Part shown: positions 46,446-56,699 of the stretch, in pieces
Numbering within the stretch: the stretch's first letter is position 1
How the letters are laid out: each line of letters begins with the position of its first letter
From: Prostheceraeus crozeri
Lineage: Eukaryota > Platyhelminthes > Polycladida > Euryleptidae
Reading direction: 5' to 3'
DNA: 64,000 nt
Assembly (NCBI GenBank): GCA_907163375.1
Contig: CAJQUW010007784.1
Span: 620,001-684,000 of the forward strand
Notes under the pieces: model-generated
Told to the model about the DNA's origin: nothing
The model's database searches: none
The model's input: only the letters and a program-made list of their open reading frames with translations
Position numbers and translations under genes: made by a program

Positions 46446-46516
46446 CTATGGGGAGAACCATAGACATCGAACATTAATCATTGTTGTTGTTGTTCGATGT
46501 CTATGGGGAGAACCAT
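46446..46516. repeat. Small inverted repeat with flanking direct repeat
   Basis: CATAGACATCGAACA (46459-46473) is the exact reverse complement of TGTTCGATGTCTATG (46491-46505). CTATGGGGAGAACCAT occurs at 46446-46461 and again at 46501-46516. A short TTG triplet run lies in the loop. Confidence 0.93.
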
Positions 46517-46612
46517 TAGCAAATATTCATTCCTTTTGAAATCCAACTTGTTGCATACTACTTACATACAGGAGTCATCTCGGTAGCATAGTAGGGATAT
46601 GTAGGTATATGT

Positions 46613-49513
46613 AGGTGTCGACTCAAACAAGTATCTGTATACAGTGAAAATTTTTATATCAAAGGATTCATTTTTTTGAGGTTGAGATTACGTTCCCGTG
46701 GTCCATAGAGTAGGAATATTAGGTGGAGTGGCAACTCCGCATTTATTAAATCCCCAACGTGTATACACTTTAGATTTTATTAGATGAACTCAAGGGAGAT
46801 TCAGTTGGTGCTGTCACCAAATGTGAGATATGCAAAGTTTTGCAGAAATTGCAACGGAATTGAGTGATCATGATTGTAATGCAGAAGGAATAATGGTGTT
46901 TCACAGATTCTCATGCTAGCCTTGGAGGTTTAATGTTTGCTAAATTATCAATTCGATGGGTTCCTATTAGTGATGAAAATTTTCCGGAAAATTTTGGAAA
47001 ATTTTGAAAGTTCTGATTTTTTGTGATAGGCCCTATATGCTTTGACCGCTTCCACAGCCGAGGCAGCTACACACCAATAGAATGGGTTTATAAAACTGGT
47101 GATTTTGATCATTATTTTGAATAAAACGATTTTGAAAAATGAAGAATTTTGAAATTTTGTGATATAATTTTTACGTTTTCTATCACGGCCGAGGCATATA
47201 GACACATCATTGTTCTAAAACTCTTGATTTCATCATATCATTTCGATTAAAGCAATCGTAGCAATACGAATCCCGTACGCCCGCGGATTTTTGAGCATTC
47301 CTTTGCCATACCGTGGCTTGTGGCAATTTGTTGCCATTTTTAATATTGTAGCACAGACAACGTGAATTTTTTCCTTTACAATAGGGGTATAATTTCATGC
47401 ATTGTGAAAGATCTGGAACAAAAATAATGCACTTTATTTGGGAGTTTTTTATGGCTTGAAAGTTAAGCTTCTTATGCAGCCTTGATCAAAATTGCAATGA
47501 TACAAATTCTTCATGTGTTGATGAACATGTGAAGCACAAGCACACAGTCCAACACAGCATTATACATGAGCGACCATTGGAAGATATATAAAGACTGTAA
47601 ACTCGTGAGATATTTGGAAACTAAAGATATCTTTGATGAGTAGAAGAATATCTATATGATGGCTTCTAACTTCTGGCGCATTGTCCGATATCTTCGTGGA
47701 GGACAAACTACACATCTTCCATTTCTAGCTCAGATGGTTCAGATAGTTCCAAATCGATTACAGATCTACTTAAATGAATTTCAGACTTTTCCAGATAAAT
47801 TGGAGATTCTCCAGTTGAATCTAAGATCCTTTCAAAGTTGAGTTTCTGACAGATATCTGAAATTCAATTAGAGTAATCTGAAATCCATTAAATGTCTGAT
47901 ATTCAGTTGGAAAGATCTGAAATAGACATGGAGGTTAAAAAGTTAACATGCAGGGATGATAGAGAAGTTTTCGGTCTTTGAATATTACATAGTCTTTTCA
48001 AACGACTGCAACAAGTCTCCAAAACAATGGCAAAAACGTCAATCACCGAAAAAAAATATCAAAATTTTCCATTGGAAAATTTTCCGGAAAATTTTCCATT
48101 TGCATCACTAGTTCCTATTACTTTCATGATGAACCTCAGGGGCATTTTCTTGAGCGTGATCATATCACAGGCAACCTGCCACTAGTAGAGCAAAATCACA
48201 TGATCAAAGACAATGACTTCATTTAACTTTGAAAGATGTACATGGTTCCACATCACTATTCAGATTTTGAAAATGAAACATGAATTTAGTGATCGAATCA
48301 CAAAATCATGCCGCTGAAAATTGAATCAAAAAATTGAAATTTCAGCCAAGGCACGAATAAATATCGCGACTTTTTCATGAAGACTTTCATTGTAACACAA
48401 TTCATGAAATTCCCTTGATAATCAGCTTTATTTCCGCTTAGGATGCTTTTCAGCAAATATTCATTTTTTTGATATCCAACTTGTTTCATCTCGGTAGTAT
48501 TGGCAAATTTTGACCTTTTTCAAAAGTGCTCAAATAATTTTTTTGGACCACGGGAACGCAATCTCCACCAAAAAATGAATCTTTTGATAGAAAAATTTTC
48601 ATTGTATACAGATACTTTTTTGAGTCGACACTCTACCAGCATATCCCTATGACGTGGTCCAAGAAATTATTTGAGCACTTCTGAAAAAAGTCAAAATTTG
48701 CCTATATCCTAAATAAGTATGAAACAAGTTGGATATCAAAAGGAATGAATATAAGCATCCTAACTATGCGGAAATAAAGCTGTTTATTAAGGGAATTTCA
48801 TGAATTGTGTTACAATGAAAGTCTTCATGAAAAAGTCGGGATTTATTCGTGCCTTGGCTGAAATTTCAATTTTTTGATTCAATTTTCAGCGGCATGATTT
48901 TGTGATTCGATCACTAAATTCATGTTTCATTTTCAAAATCTGAATAGTGATGTGGAACCATGTAAATCTTTCAAAGTTAAATGAAGTCATTGTCTTTGAT
49001 CATGTGATTTTGCTCTACTAGTGGCAGGTTGCCTGTGATATGATCACGCTCAAGAAAATGCCCCTGAGGTTGAGCATGAAAGTAATAGGAACCCATCGAA
49101 TTGATAATTTAGCAAACATTAAACCTCCAAGGCTGTCATGAGAATCTGTGAAACACCATTATTCCTTCTGCATTACAATCATGATCACTCAATTCCGTTG
49201 CAATTTCTGCAAAACTTTGCATATCTCACATTTGGTGACAGTACCAACTGAATCTCCCTTGAGTTCATCTAATATAATCTAAAGTGTACACACATTGGGG
49301 ATTTAATAAATGCGGAGTTACCACTCCACCTAATATTCCTACTCCATGCTCGGTAGACGGTGGTATGTAAATTGGCAAATTTTAGACTTCTTTAAAACTG
49401 CTCAAAAAATTTTTTGGACCACGGGAACGTAATCTCTGCAAAAAGCTGAATCTTTTCATATAAAAATTTTTACTGTATACAGATTTTTTTTGAGTCGACA
49501 CCATAGAGTAGGG
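46613..49513. repeat. Long inverted repeat (foldback) of an interspersed element
   Basis: A plus-orientation copy (46705-48638, less the inserted element at 46968-48110) is followed about 17 bp later by a minus-orientation copy (48655-49347). The arms match closely over about 690 bp, for example CCAAATGTGAGATATGCAAA at 46829 and its complement near 49224, and CTAGTGGCAGG and its complement. Outside both arms lie extra pieces of the element end: inverted on the left (46613-46704, GTGTCGACTC...CGTGGTCC) and direct on the right (49350-49513, GGACCACGGG...GAGTCGACACC). A diverged single copy lies at 4808-5815. No long frame survives. A transcript through it would form a long double-stranded RNA. 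Confidence 0.9.
46968..48110. mobile_element. hAT-type MITE inserted in the foldback's left arm
   Basis: The 8-bp GTTCCTAT occurs on both sides (46960-46967 and 48111-48118). Termini are inverted: TAGTGATGAAAATTTTCCGG on the left and, reverse-complemented on the right, TAGTGATGCAAATGG followed by AAAATTTTCCGG. An 8-bp duplication with TAGTG ends identifies a hAT element. The AAAATTTTCCGGAAAATTTT palindrome is repeated at both ends. The 1143-bp interior has no transposase. It contains degenerate ATCTGAAAT.CA repeats near 47760-47935. Confidence 0.93.
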
Positions 49514-49767
49514 ACTGTATATCGAAACTGAGTACATGGGAATCTAATAAATAAATGCTGAGATGGCACTTGCTCTATGTGCAGGACGAAACTTGTGCTC
49601 ACTGTTTTTGGGACAATTTTGTCATTTGGAGTTTAAATTAATTTTAATTTAATTCTAGTTTAATTTAATTTTAAATTACTTAATTTGGTGACAAAGATTT
49701 GATAATTGCAGTCTGTTCACAAAACCGTCAATATATTCAAAACCATGGTTTATTCGCATAGAAATCT
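49514..49767. other. 3' flank of the SDR gene
   Basis: AT-rich with TTTAATTT-type repeats at 49630-49690. It is likely the 3' untranslated or downstream region of the minus-strand gene, and contains the candidate polyadenylation signal. Confidence 0.4.
49749..49754 (-). promoter_or_regulatory. Candidate polyadenylation signal AATAAA
   Basis: On the minus strand AATAAA lies 14 bases beyond the SDR stop codon at 49768-49770. That would give a very short 3' untranslated region, so a later signal may be the one used. Confidence 0.3.
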
Positions 49768-50078
49768 TCATACATGGCCATTCTGAGCGCGAATTATGAC
49801 ATCTTGAATTTGAACATTCATTGGTGCTTTCAGAATGTGTAAAATACTGTCAACAACATCTTCTGCAGTTATGTATTCAATTGATGCAAGAAACTCTTTC
49901 TGAGCTTCCACACTCGTCATTCGTTCTCCGAACTCAGTGTTAAGAACTCCAGGTGAAATTTGGGAAGCTCGAATTTTTGATTTTTCAGCTGATAATTCAT
50001 GGCGCAAAGATTCGGTCATCGCAGTGATCCCAAATTTGCAGACATTGTAGATACTGTTCCCAGGCATGGCAGCATGTC
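49768..50078 (-). CDS. Short-chain dehydrogenase/reductase (DHRS11-like), last exon
   Basis: This is the C-terminal exon of a classical SDR, a family of NADP(H)-dependent oxidoreductases acting on ketones, alcohols or steroids. It opens after a good acceptor (ctgtttttcag) in phase 1 and runs to a stop at 49768-49770. The peptide begins GHAAMPGNS, followed by the active-site YNVCK (Tyr and Lys of YxxxK). Next come FGITAMTESLRHELS, then IRASQISPGVLNTEFGERM, the conserved SPG.V.T.F segment that closes over the cofactor. The C-terminus is ITAEDVVDSILHILKAPMNV and QIQDVIIRA, the usual DHRS11-type ending. About 104 residues match the family's C-terminal third with no gap or stop. It joins exon 55456-55626 in phase across a 5.4-kb intron rich in transposons. 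The specific substrate cannot be told from sequence. The reading frame extends past the acceptor to 50163, but those residues do not fit the family. Confidence 0.9.
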
Positions 50079-50567
50079 CTGAAAAACAGGTAATTAAATT
50101 ATTTCTCACTAATTTATATACAGCAGGTATCTCAAAGATCGATTGATGCTTCCGACAGCTCAAGCTATCCTCTTAACAACAATACCAGCCGGGCTCACAT
50201 CAAGTGAGAATGAAAAAAATTGAAGAATTAATTATATATATATCAACCCAAAAGAGAGCAATGAAGCAGTTTTTACTTCGTTTTTTACTGTCTATACAGC
50301 TGTTGAAAGATTGACATTCCACCGCTTCAGCTTCAAATTATTAAGGTTCCAATAATTTTGATGTTCTAGTGCACGACATGACAGAAACGCAAAATATTTA
50401 AGTTCATTGACATTTTTTATGTGCGCACCTTCACCAACCTAAAATTTAGGCATAAATTTTCTGTCTCTCAATTAAGACTTTGAGAAAAATTACTTGTCAT
50501 ACCGAGATACGAATTCATTATAAAGAATATGGATCTTACATGGAATAGATAAAGCACATACATGTAG

Positions 50568-51008
50568 TGATGCATCAAGTCGAGCCGATCGGCTAAGGGC
50601 GCGGCGCGTGAGCCGATAATTATATATCGGCTCGCCTAATAAATTCATATCCGAGCCGTTTTAGCCGATATCGTATCGTGATTCATGAGACAGCTTTCAA
50701 GCATTTCTGCCGACGTGGGAAAATTCACATGGTCATCCAAGTCATAAGATAATTAATCAATACTTACACACACTTCATCAGAAGACTGTCTCACTCACCT
50801 TATGAAGCATACAGTCATGCACGGCGCACACTTCCACATAGCTTTTTTCCTGGAAGCATTGACGAGACTTGCCGACAACATTACTCAGCACTGTCAGCAG
50901 GCTTTACACCTCAAGCTGGTAATGGCTGTCTATTAGTGACGTGGTCCATTCTATTTATAGTTAGTAACTCGGTGACTCTTTGTAATCGAGTCTCATTGGA
51001 TGCCCAAC
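50568..51008. repeat. Interspersed repeat, copy B (hAT-like left end)
   Basis: It starts TAGTGATGCATCAAGTCGAG, followed by three GAGCCGAT...ATCGGCT-type inverted motifs, and shares ordered blocks with 870-1245. TAGTGATGCA resembles a hAT terminus, but no matching right end or 8-bp duplication was found. The copy ends next to the MITE at 51017. Confidence 0.5.
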
Positions 51009-51016
51009 CTCTAAGT

Positions 51017-51848
51017 CAGAGGTTCCCAACCTGTGGTAGACGTACCACTAGTGGTACGCGAGGGCTCATCAGATGGTACGTTAATACCTGTCCGAAGTAG
51101 GCTACATGTATCATGATGTGATGATAATTTAATCTTTTCATGTCACAGACCAAATCTATTAGGAAAAGTTTTGGTCGAGCTTGAGAAAATCAGATCGCTA
51201 ACGAAATTCGCTGCAATCTATCACTTTTCATAGTCTCAAAAGACGAAGATTTGTCTTGTGCGTAGATTTCATCTTGTTCCATCAAACTTTGTATTAGGTT
51301 GTTTAAATATCAATGCGACAGGCGATGCAATGACGTCTATTGAGCGACCGACAGGTTGACATCGACAGAAGAAAACCATGCATATTAGATTATGATTGAA
51401 GCTCAGCAAGCCAAAATCACGTATTTTGAAAATGCATATGGCATAGAAATTTACTTTCAACTTTGGCACGCCAAAAGTATTCTTCACAAATAATATAAGC
51501 TACGTTTCTTAAAAAACGATACACAACCTGTATTTGATCGCAGATATTTGACACAGTAGCTTGAAACAGCATTCATGCAGATATCTACGTGATCTTCAGA
51601 GATCGATTTCTCGGAACATAGATTTTCAAATTACGTGAGTTTGAAATTAATTATTTTATTTGTTCGGAAGAAGCATAATTAAGTTGTAGAATGACTGCTG
51701 TTTGTTTCATGTTTCTAGTCAAATTTCTTTGAAATAAGAAATAAAAATCTTTCCTAACATAAAAAGAATTTCTTTAAGACTAAGTGGTACGCAGGGGATG
51801 TGCAGGATCTCAAGTGTTACTGAGACATTAAAAGGTTGAGAACCACTT
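51017..51848. mobile_element. hAT-type MITE (832 bp)
   Basis: The exact 8-bp duplication CTCTAAGT lies at 51009-51016 and 51849-51856. Termini are inverted: CAGAGGTTCCCAACCTGTGG on the left and, reverse-complemented on the right, AAGTGGTTCTCAACCTTTT, sharing about 13 of the first 16 bases. CAG.GGTTC.CAACCT is a widespread hAT (Charlie-type) terminus. A GTACCACTAGTGGTAC palindrome lies just inside the left end. The 72-residue minus frame inside is not recognisable as transposase. Confidence 0.93.
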
Positions 51849-51856
51849 CTCTAAGT

Positions 51857-53412
51857 GGTTCATAAGTGATTGCTTGAGCCTCATCTTGTTGAGTCAGACT
51901 ACATGTGGATTAGATTTGGAGGCCCGAGAGAGTGTAGGGAGTTTGTTTACAATTGAAGCATACATTCATTTCAATTCATGTACAAAAACTTGAGTAGATT
52001 TTGATTGATTTTGTTCCAATGTGTGAATAGAAAACTGCTCAACTGAGTGCGCAAAACGTATTGACTTACAATTCAATGTACATAAATTATTTCGAAGTCC
52101 AATGTGAGACTTATCTCAACAGCTTCATGGTGAGCTTGCGATCCCAAGCTGATTATTTGTCAATTCTGCCGTTTTGCAAACATCTTAGACGTCAAATGGT
52201 AATGAAAATGTGATGTTTATTGCTTATGGTACTCAATTTTGATTTAGTCAATGAGCTGAGATTAGTAATCTCAGATTACTATATAGAAATTTTCTCTCCA
52301 AAAAAGCACAATACAAGTTTGTTGCGTTTGCTAGCTAGTTATCTATCGTTTATGATGGTGAATTTTCCGTCCAGTCTAGTCTTTGCAAACACTACAGGCA
52401 AGTGTGGTTAATTAACAGTTAACACGTTATGAGATTGTGGACACTAAAATTGCATCACTGTCCACGCTTCACACAGATGAAATTATGGGATCTTCACTAA
52501 TGTAACTAAAATCTACATCAATAAGAATCTTACTTCCATTGTTCAGCTTTCATCAATGACCTCTAACAGCATATTGTGAGGATAAATCCTATCTGAGAAT
52601 AAAACCTATAAAATCAAGAAATCTGAGAATTTTTCTAACACCATAAATTGAGTTTTGGATCAATTTAACTCCAACTTGTTTTGATCAAACCAATCAACAG
52701 TCAATGGCAAAATTGTGATAGAATATCTTGAGCGTGCTATAACGTGTCACCAACTATTCATAATGAATTATCATTTTCAAACCCCGCTACATGAACTTTG
52801 CAGGACTTTGTAACAAGAAGTATATAATTTATCAGGAATCGCAAAATAACGGACCTCAATTTGAACATTGCGTGCCTTTTCGTATAACAATTGCCGTGCA
52901 TTTTACCTTAATGTACTAAGATTTCATGATGAATGCCTCCAAATGCAGTAGACTGGTCCATTGAACATATCGAAGCAGCCTTATGACTCTGAATCAATCG
53001 TAAATTTAAAGTTAAGGTTCATCATTGATTCACAAAAATGCTAGAATGTTCACACCATGAAAAATGCGAAGTCATGACAAACTTGAGCTAGGGCCCACTC
53101 ATGCACCTTGTGATCATGCTGCAATTGGAAAGAAGGTTTCAATATGGTTGTATTTGCTTGCTTGACGTTTTAAAGAGGGGAGTCCAAGAATTAAGTTTCA
53201 TATTCGAAAGGAATTCTTTCAAATTCATTATTACATTGAATGTCATTGCTAATATGAAACAGATAGTTGATGCAGTCGTTTTCACATCACGGGAGGTATC
53301 TTTGAAACATTCCAGCTCTTGATACATTACTGACTAATTCGGTCTCAGATGGCGTAGTTGCTCCAAATTCAAGTCTCAATAAATTCTTAATCTACTTTCG
53401 TATAATTATCTC
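51857..53412. other. Intronic, no gene seen
   Basis: AT-rich intronic sequence. Short frames at 52220-52411 (plus) and on both strands at 53101-53327 have no recognisable domain. Confidence 0.4.
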
Positions 53413-53414
53413 TA

Positions 53415-54425
53415 CACTGTAAATCGCTCAATACCAATCACATACGAAGGATGCATACCAAAATATTTTTTTGGTATATTTCTGTATTCTCTTGGTATAT
53501 ATTTGTATGCTTTTCGTATGTTTTTTCAAATCTGGTATGCTTTACATACTAAAGCCATACCAGCACAATGTTAAAAGAAAGCATAAAACATTTCCAAAGT
53601 ATGTTGATTTAAGGCCCTTTGTCAATAAAGATCACACTAATGTTACTACTGTTCTGTAAGTAGTGAGATAATGACATTCAAACGTCATACTTTCAATAAT
53701 GAATTCGATTTTAGTACACGTAAGTCTAAGGTATTTCATGAATAATCAATAAGTATTCAATCATCAACAATTATGCATTATGTAATTTTGAAATTAAGCA
53801 CATTATCAATCCGAAATAAAAACACATTATAATTCATGAACGCAAAAAATAGTTATGTTTGAGATATATAAGTCAACATGATTGCACGAAAAATATCGTT
53901 TGAATGAATTGACGTTAATAAACTTGGCCCATAAAGTAGAGCTAACTAAACGTCCTGTTAATGTTGCTAGACATGTAGCATCGACCGCATAGTCGTGGAA
54001 CATAAAATTCACAATAGATCTAATGTACTCAAATATCACTCTATCAAACAAAAAATATTCACCACTTGTATTACCGAAAAAAGTTATTTGACAGTAGTAT
54101 GTAATACATACATTTTTTTGCTATGTGACTTAAAGCTGCACATACCAAATGGATACCAGAGTCATACGAATAAGGATGAATTTGCATCGGGTCTCGTATA
54201 TAAAACATACCAACAATTCGTATTTCAGTGTAAAACATCCAATCACAGATAGAATAGTTCGTATCGCTACATACCAATCACATACGAAGGTAAATGAGAT
54301 TTGGTATGAAAAACATACCAGATCTCTGTAAACATACGAGAATCTCGTATCAGATGTTAGTTTCAAATTGTATGTAATTTTGGTATATGTTTGTATGTAA
54401 TTTTCGTATCGAGCGATTTACAGTG
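53415..54425. mobile_element. CACTA (EnSpm)-like non-autonomous element
   Basis: The termini are inverted: CACTGTAAATCGCTCAATAC on the left and, reverse-complemented on the right, CACTGTAAATCGCTCGATAC. The flanks are TA on both sides (53413-53414, 54426-54427). CACTG ends with a two-base duplication fit CACTA elements; a Tc1/mariner origin is the alternative because TA is also its target. Both ends carry arrays of ATACCAAAA / GTATG / TTCGTATG motifs in both orientations over about 150 bp, as in CACTA subterminal regions. Overlapping frames at 53995-54366 arise from these repeats. No transposase. Confidence 0.75.
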
Positions 54426-54954
54426 TACTGACATGCGCATCATTTGCGAAGGTGTCGCTTGAATTGCCAAATTCATCGTTAACATTCTTTCATAAACAGC
54501 GACTTACTTACCAATGATTTTCGTCTTATCTATGCAGTACCAGTATTACTTGGAAAAGTATATTACAAAGGCTTTATAGAAGTCAGTTGAATTTTGAGAT
54601 TCAGAGTTTTCTTTGAGGTATTTCGAAGCTGCCTTTCGAGTAAGCTTACTCTCAACTTTCTGTCATGATTAATTTTTTTACGATAATCGGATGCAAATTC
54701 ATCCTTGACTGGCAGCAAGAAGCTCAATTAGAAGTGAAATCTTGAAATCTGCAATATCTATATTCGAAAGTCATCCTGTAGAAAAATGTGCCCTGATTCG
54801 ATATTGGCTTGTCCTGAAACACAGATGCTGTAGTAGTCTTTTATTTATTAACAGCATAAAGGAGAGATCTAAATGGAGGAGGATAATGTGGTGTGTCAGC
54901 TCCCTTTTTAATCATAGAATCCAAATACTTACTTAATGATTCAATATACAAATA

Positions 54955-55272
54955 TCAAGATTGAGCACATGGTACATCCATAGCTAGCCCGTTAGCATTA
55001 ATAACCACAATACAGTCAGGGAAGCCTCTCTTGCAGTGATTACATGTACTTTGCTTCATGAAAAGACAATTTCCTTGGCTTGTAGCCATCTTTGAGTTTC
55101 CTGGTACAGCACAATTATACTCGTACATGCTACAGTGGCAGACAAGTTCAGGCAAGGACTTCTCGATATGGTATATCAATGGGATACACCAAAGATGTAT
55201 GTCGAGAAGTCTATGAGTTTGCACAGCGTCCCTAGAATAATTACTTTCTTGACGAAAACAGTCAGTGTGCAT
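54955..55272 (-). pseudogene. Possible decayed first exon of an SDR paralogue
   Basis: The 105-residue minus frame contains, in order, HIEKSLPELVCHCS and, near its end, GFPDCIVVINANGLAMDVP. These resemble by eye the DHRS11 stretch from the cofactor-binding helix (VEKI.EL..EC) to the end of strand 4 (G.VDVCINNAGLA), with similar spacing. NNAG reads NANG and no Rossmann glycine motif is visible at the start. It lies downstream of the good exon 55456-55626 on the same strand, so it would be out of order for that gene. A partial tandem duplication that decayed would explain it; chance resemblance is a real alternative. Confidence 0.25.
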
Positions 55273-55455
55273 TCGTAATACTAGAACCCTATTTACGGCA
55301 TATAACCTACATGCAAAGCTTCGAGGTGTTTAGATTTTTGAAAATTGGAAAGAATTAAGGCGAACAATTTCTTTCATGGCATATGTGCTTCCGTAGACTG
55401 CCGCCCAAAAATATTGTGTATGATATGATTTTACAACGGAATGGCACAAATTTAC

Positions 55456-55626
55456 CTGCTACACTGTTGATATTGATGATATGACCTTCATCAAGATTTC
55501 TTTCTCGAATTGACTTAATTGTTTCTCGTGTACAAATAGCAACCGCCAAAACATTGACATCAAGAAGAAGTTTCCAGTCAGAAGTACGGCTTGTTCCACT
55601 AGTAAGGGGAGCCATTTTGCCGACAC
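55456..55626 (-). CDS. Short-chain dehydrogenase/reductase (DHRS11-like), internal exon
   Basis: A 171-bp minus-strand exon between a good acceptor (atctttttcag) and donor (GCAG before gtaaat). Entering in phase 1, it encodes GVGKMAPLTSGTSRTSD, which follows the NNAG motif of the family. Next is WKLLLDVNVLAVAICTRETI, holding the structural/catalytic Asn of the NVNVLA helix. It closes with NLDEGHIININSVAG, holding the catalytic Ser. That Ser is 13 residues before the Tyr of YNVCK once joined to the next exon, which is the standard SDR spacing. The order of motifs and the intron position in the Ser-Tyr loop match DHRS11-like enzymes. The exon supplying the N-terminal TGxxxGIG nucleotide-binding motif should lie above 55626 on this strand; it was not found within the window. 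Confidence 0.9.
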
Positions 55627-56699
55627 CTGAAAAAGATTAGATCAAATGATGAACATTAGAATTAAAGTGAAGCAATTTTGCTCTGCACCACACCACAACT
55701 CTTTTTTAAAAGTAATGCAATCAAGTAAAAGTAAAAATAAAACCACTTTTCCATAAAATCATTTTCACTTTACCCAGTGATCAGATGTATCTTGCAATAA
55801 CGTCTTACTTGTTTCCCACATTTTTCGGTAAATGCTACCTACCGTGTATATCATTTGATCAGGTATAACTTGTCCACTATAAATAGTATCGACCATTTCA
55901 CTTAGGTGTGGGGAAACATTTCATTTCGTAGCTCACATCACTGGTCTAAATAGTCCTGCGGTCTGCAAACTCTATAGACCGATGGAGATCAGAATCGATC
56001 AAATCTAGGATAACATCTTAATGACTAGAGCTTCTTACAGTGATTTCATGACATTTTCTTTCTGTTCCAGACTATAAAGTGCAATATTAAATATTATAGG
56101 TCTTAGCGACTCCAACTTATATCAAATCTGCAGTACATTGAAATGATGAATGTAGTTCAGGTCAATGCATTGTCATCTTTAACAGCATTTAGTCATAATA
56201 ACGGCGTAATATTGGCTGAATTACATAAGCTGATGAGGAAGCAGTTCCCTTCCGAAACTCCTAGTTTCGACAATGTTTACGATATCCATACTCTAAATTA
56301 TTTAAAATCTACATATTTCATTCATGAAATACCGCTCATATAGGCTATGCGTGAATGTTCTAGGTAATTTACATTGCATATAGGTATAGGTTGTCCAGTT
56401 TACGACGCCCGTATTTAATTCTGCTGCGATTTCTAATATATTGTCTGTATTATCTTATTTTTTTTCTTTTAAGCGACAACAAAGATCTGCAATTTCATTT
56501 CCTATAACTAATTTACAAAAACATCTACACAAAGATCCTCTGTAATCATATTTCGTTAAAAGAACTTAAGATTCAAGAGTGATAAGTCAAAGTGCTGAAC
56601 AGTAGCGTTTGCAATGAGGCCCGAAAATTCTCAGTTTTCGTTTTATTAGTTATGAAGCTATGTTTAACAGCAACTGCTGCACTCAAAAAGGACATGAGT
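55627..56699. other. Likely upstream SDR intron, no exon seen
   Basis: AT-rich, with only short unassigned frames such as 56143-56343 (plus). I searched the minus strand for a segment ending in an NNAG-like motif at a donor and found none. Confidence 0.4.

Larger units (their letters stand above)
50079..55455 (-). other. SDR intron
   Basis: Bounded on the minus strand by donor AG/gtaaat at 55455 and acceptor tttttcag at 50079, both consistent with phase 1. It contains a hAT-like repeat (50568-51008), a hAT MITE (51017-51848), a CACTA-like element (53415-54425) and a possible decayed SDR exon (54955-55272). No other exon was recognised. Confidence 0.75.
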
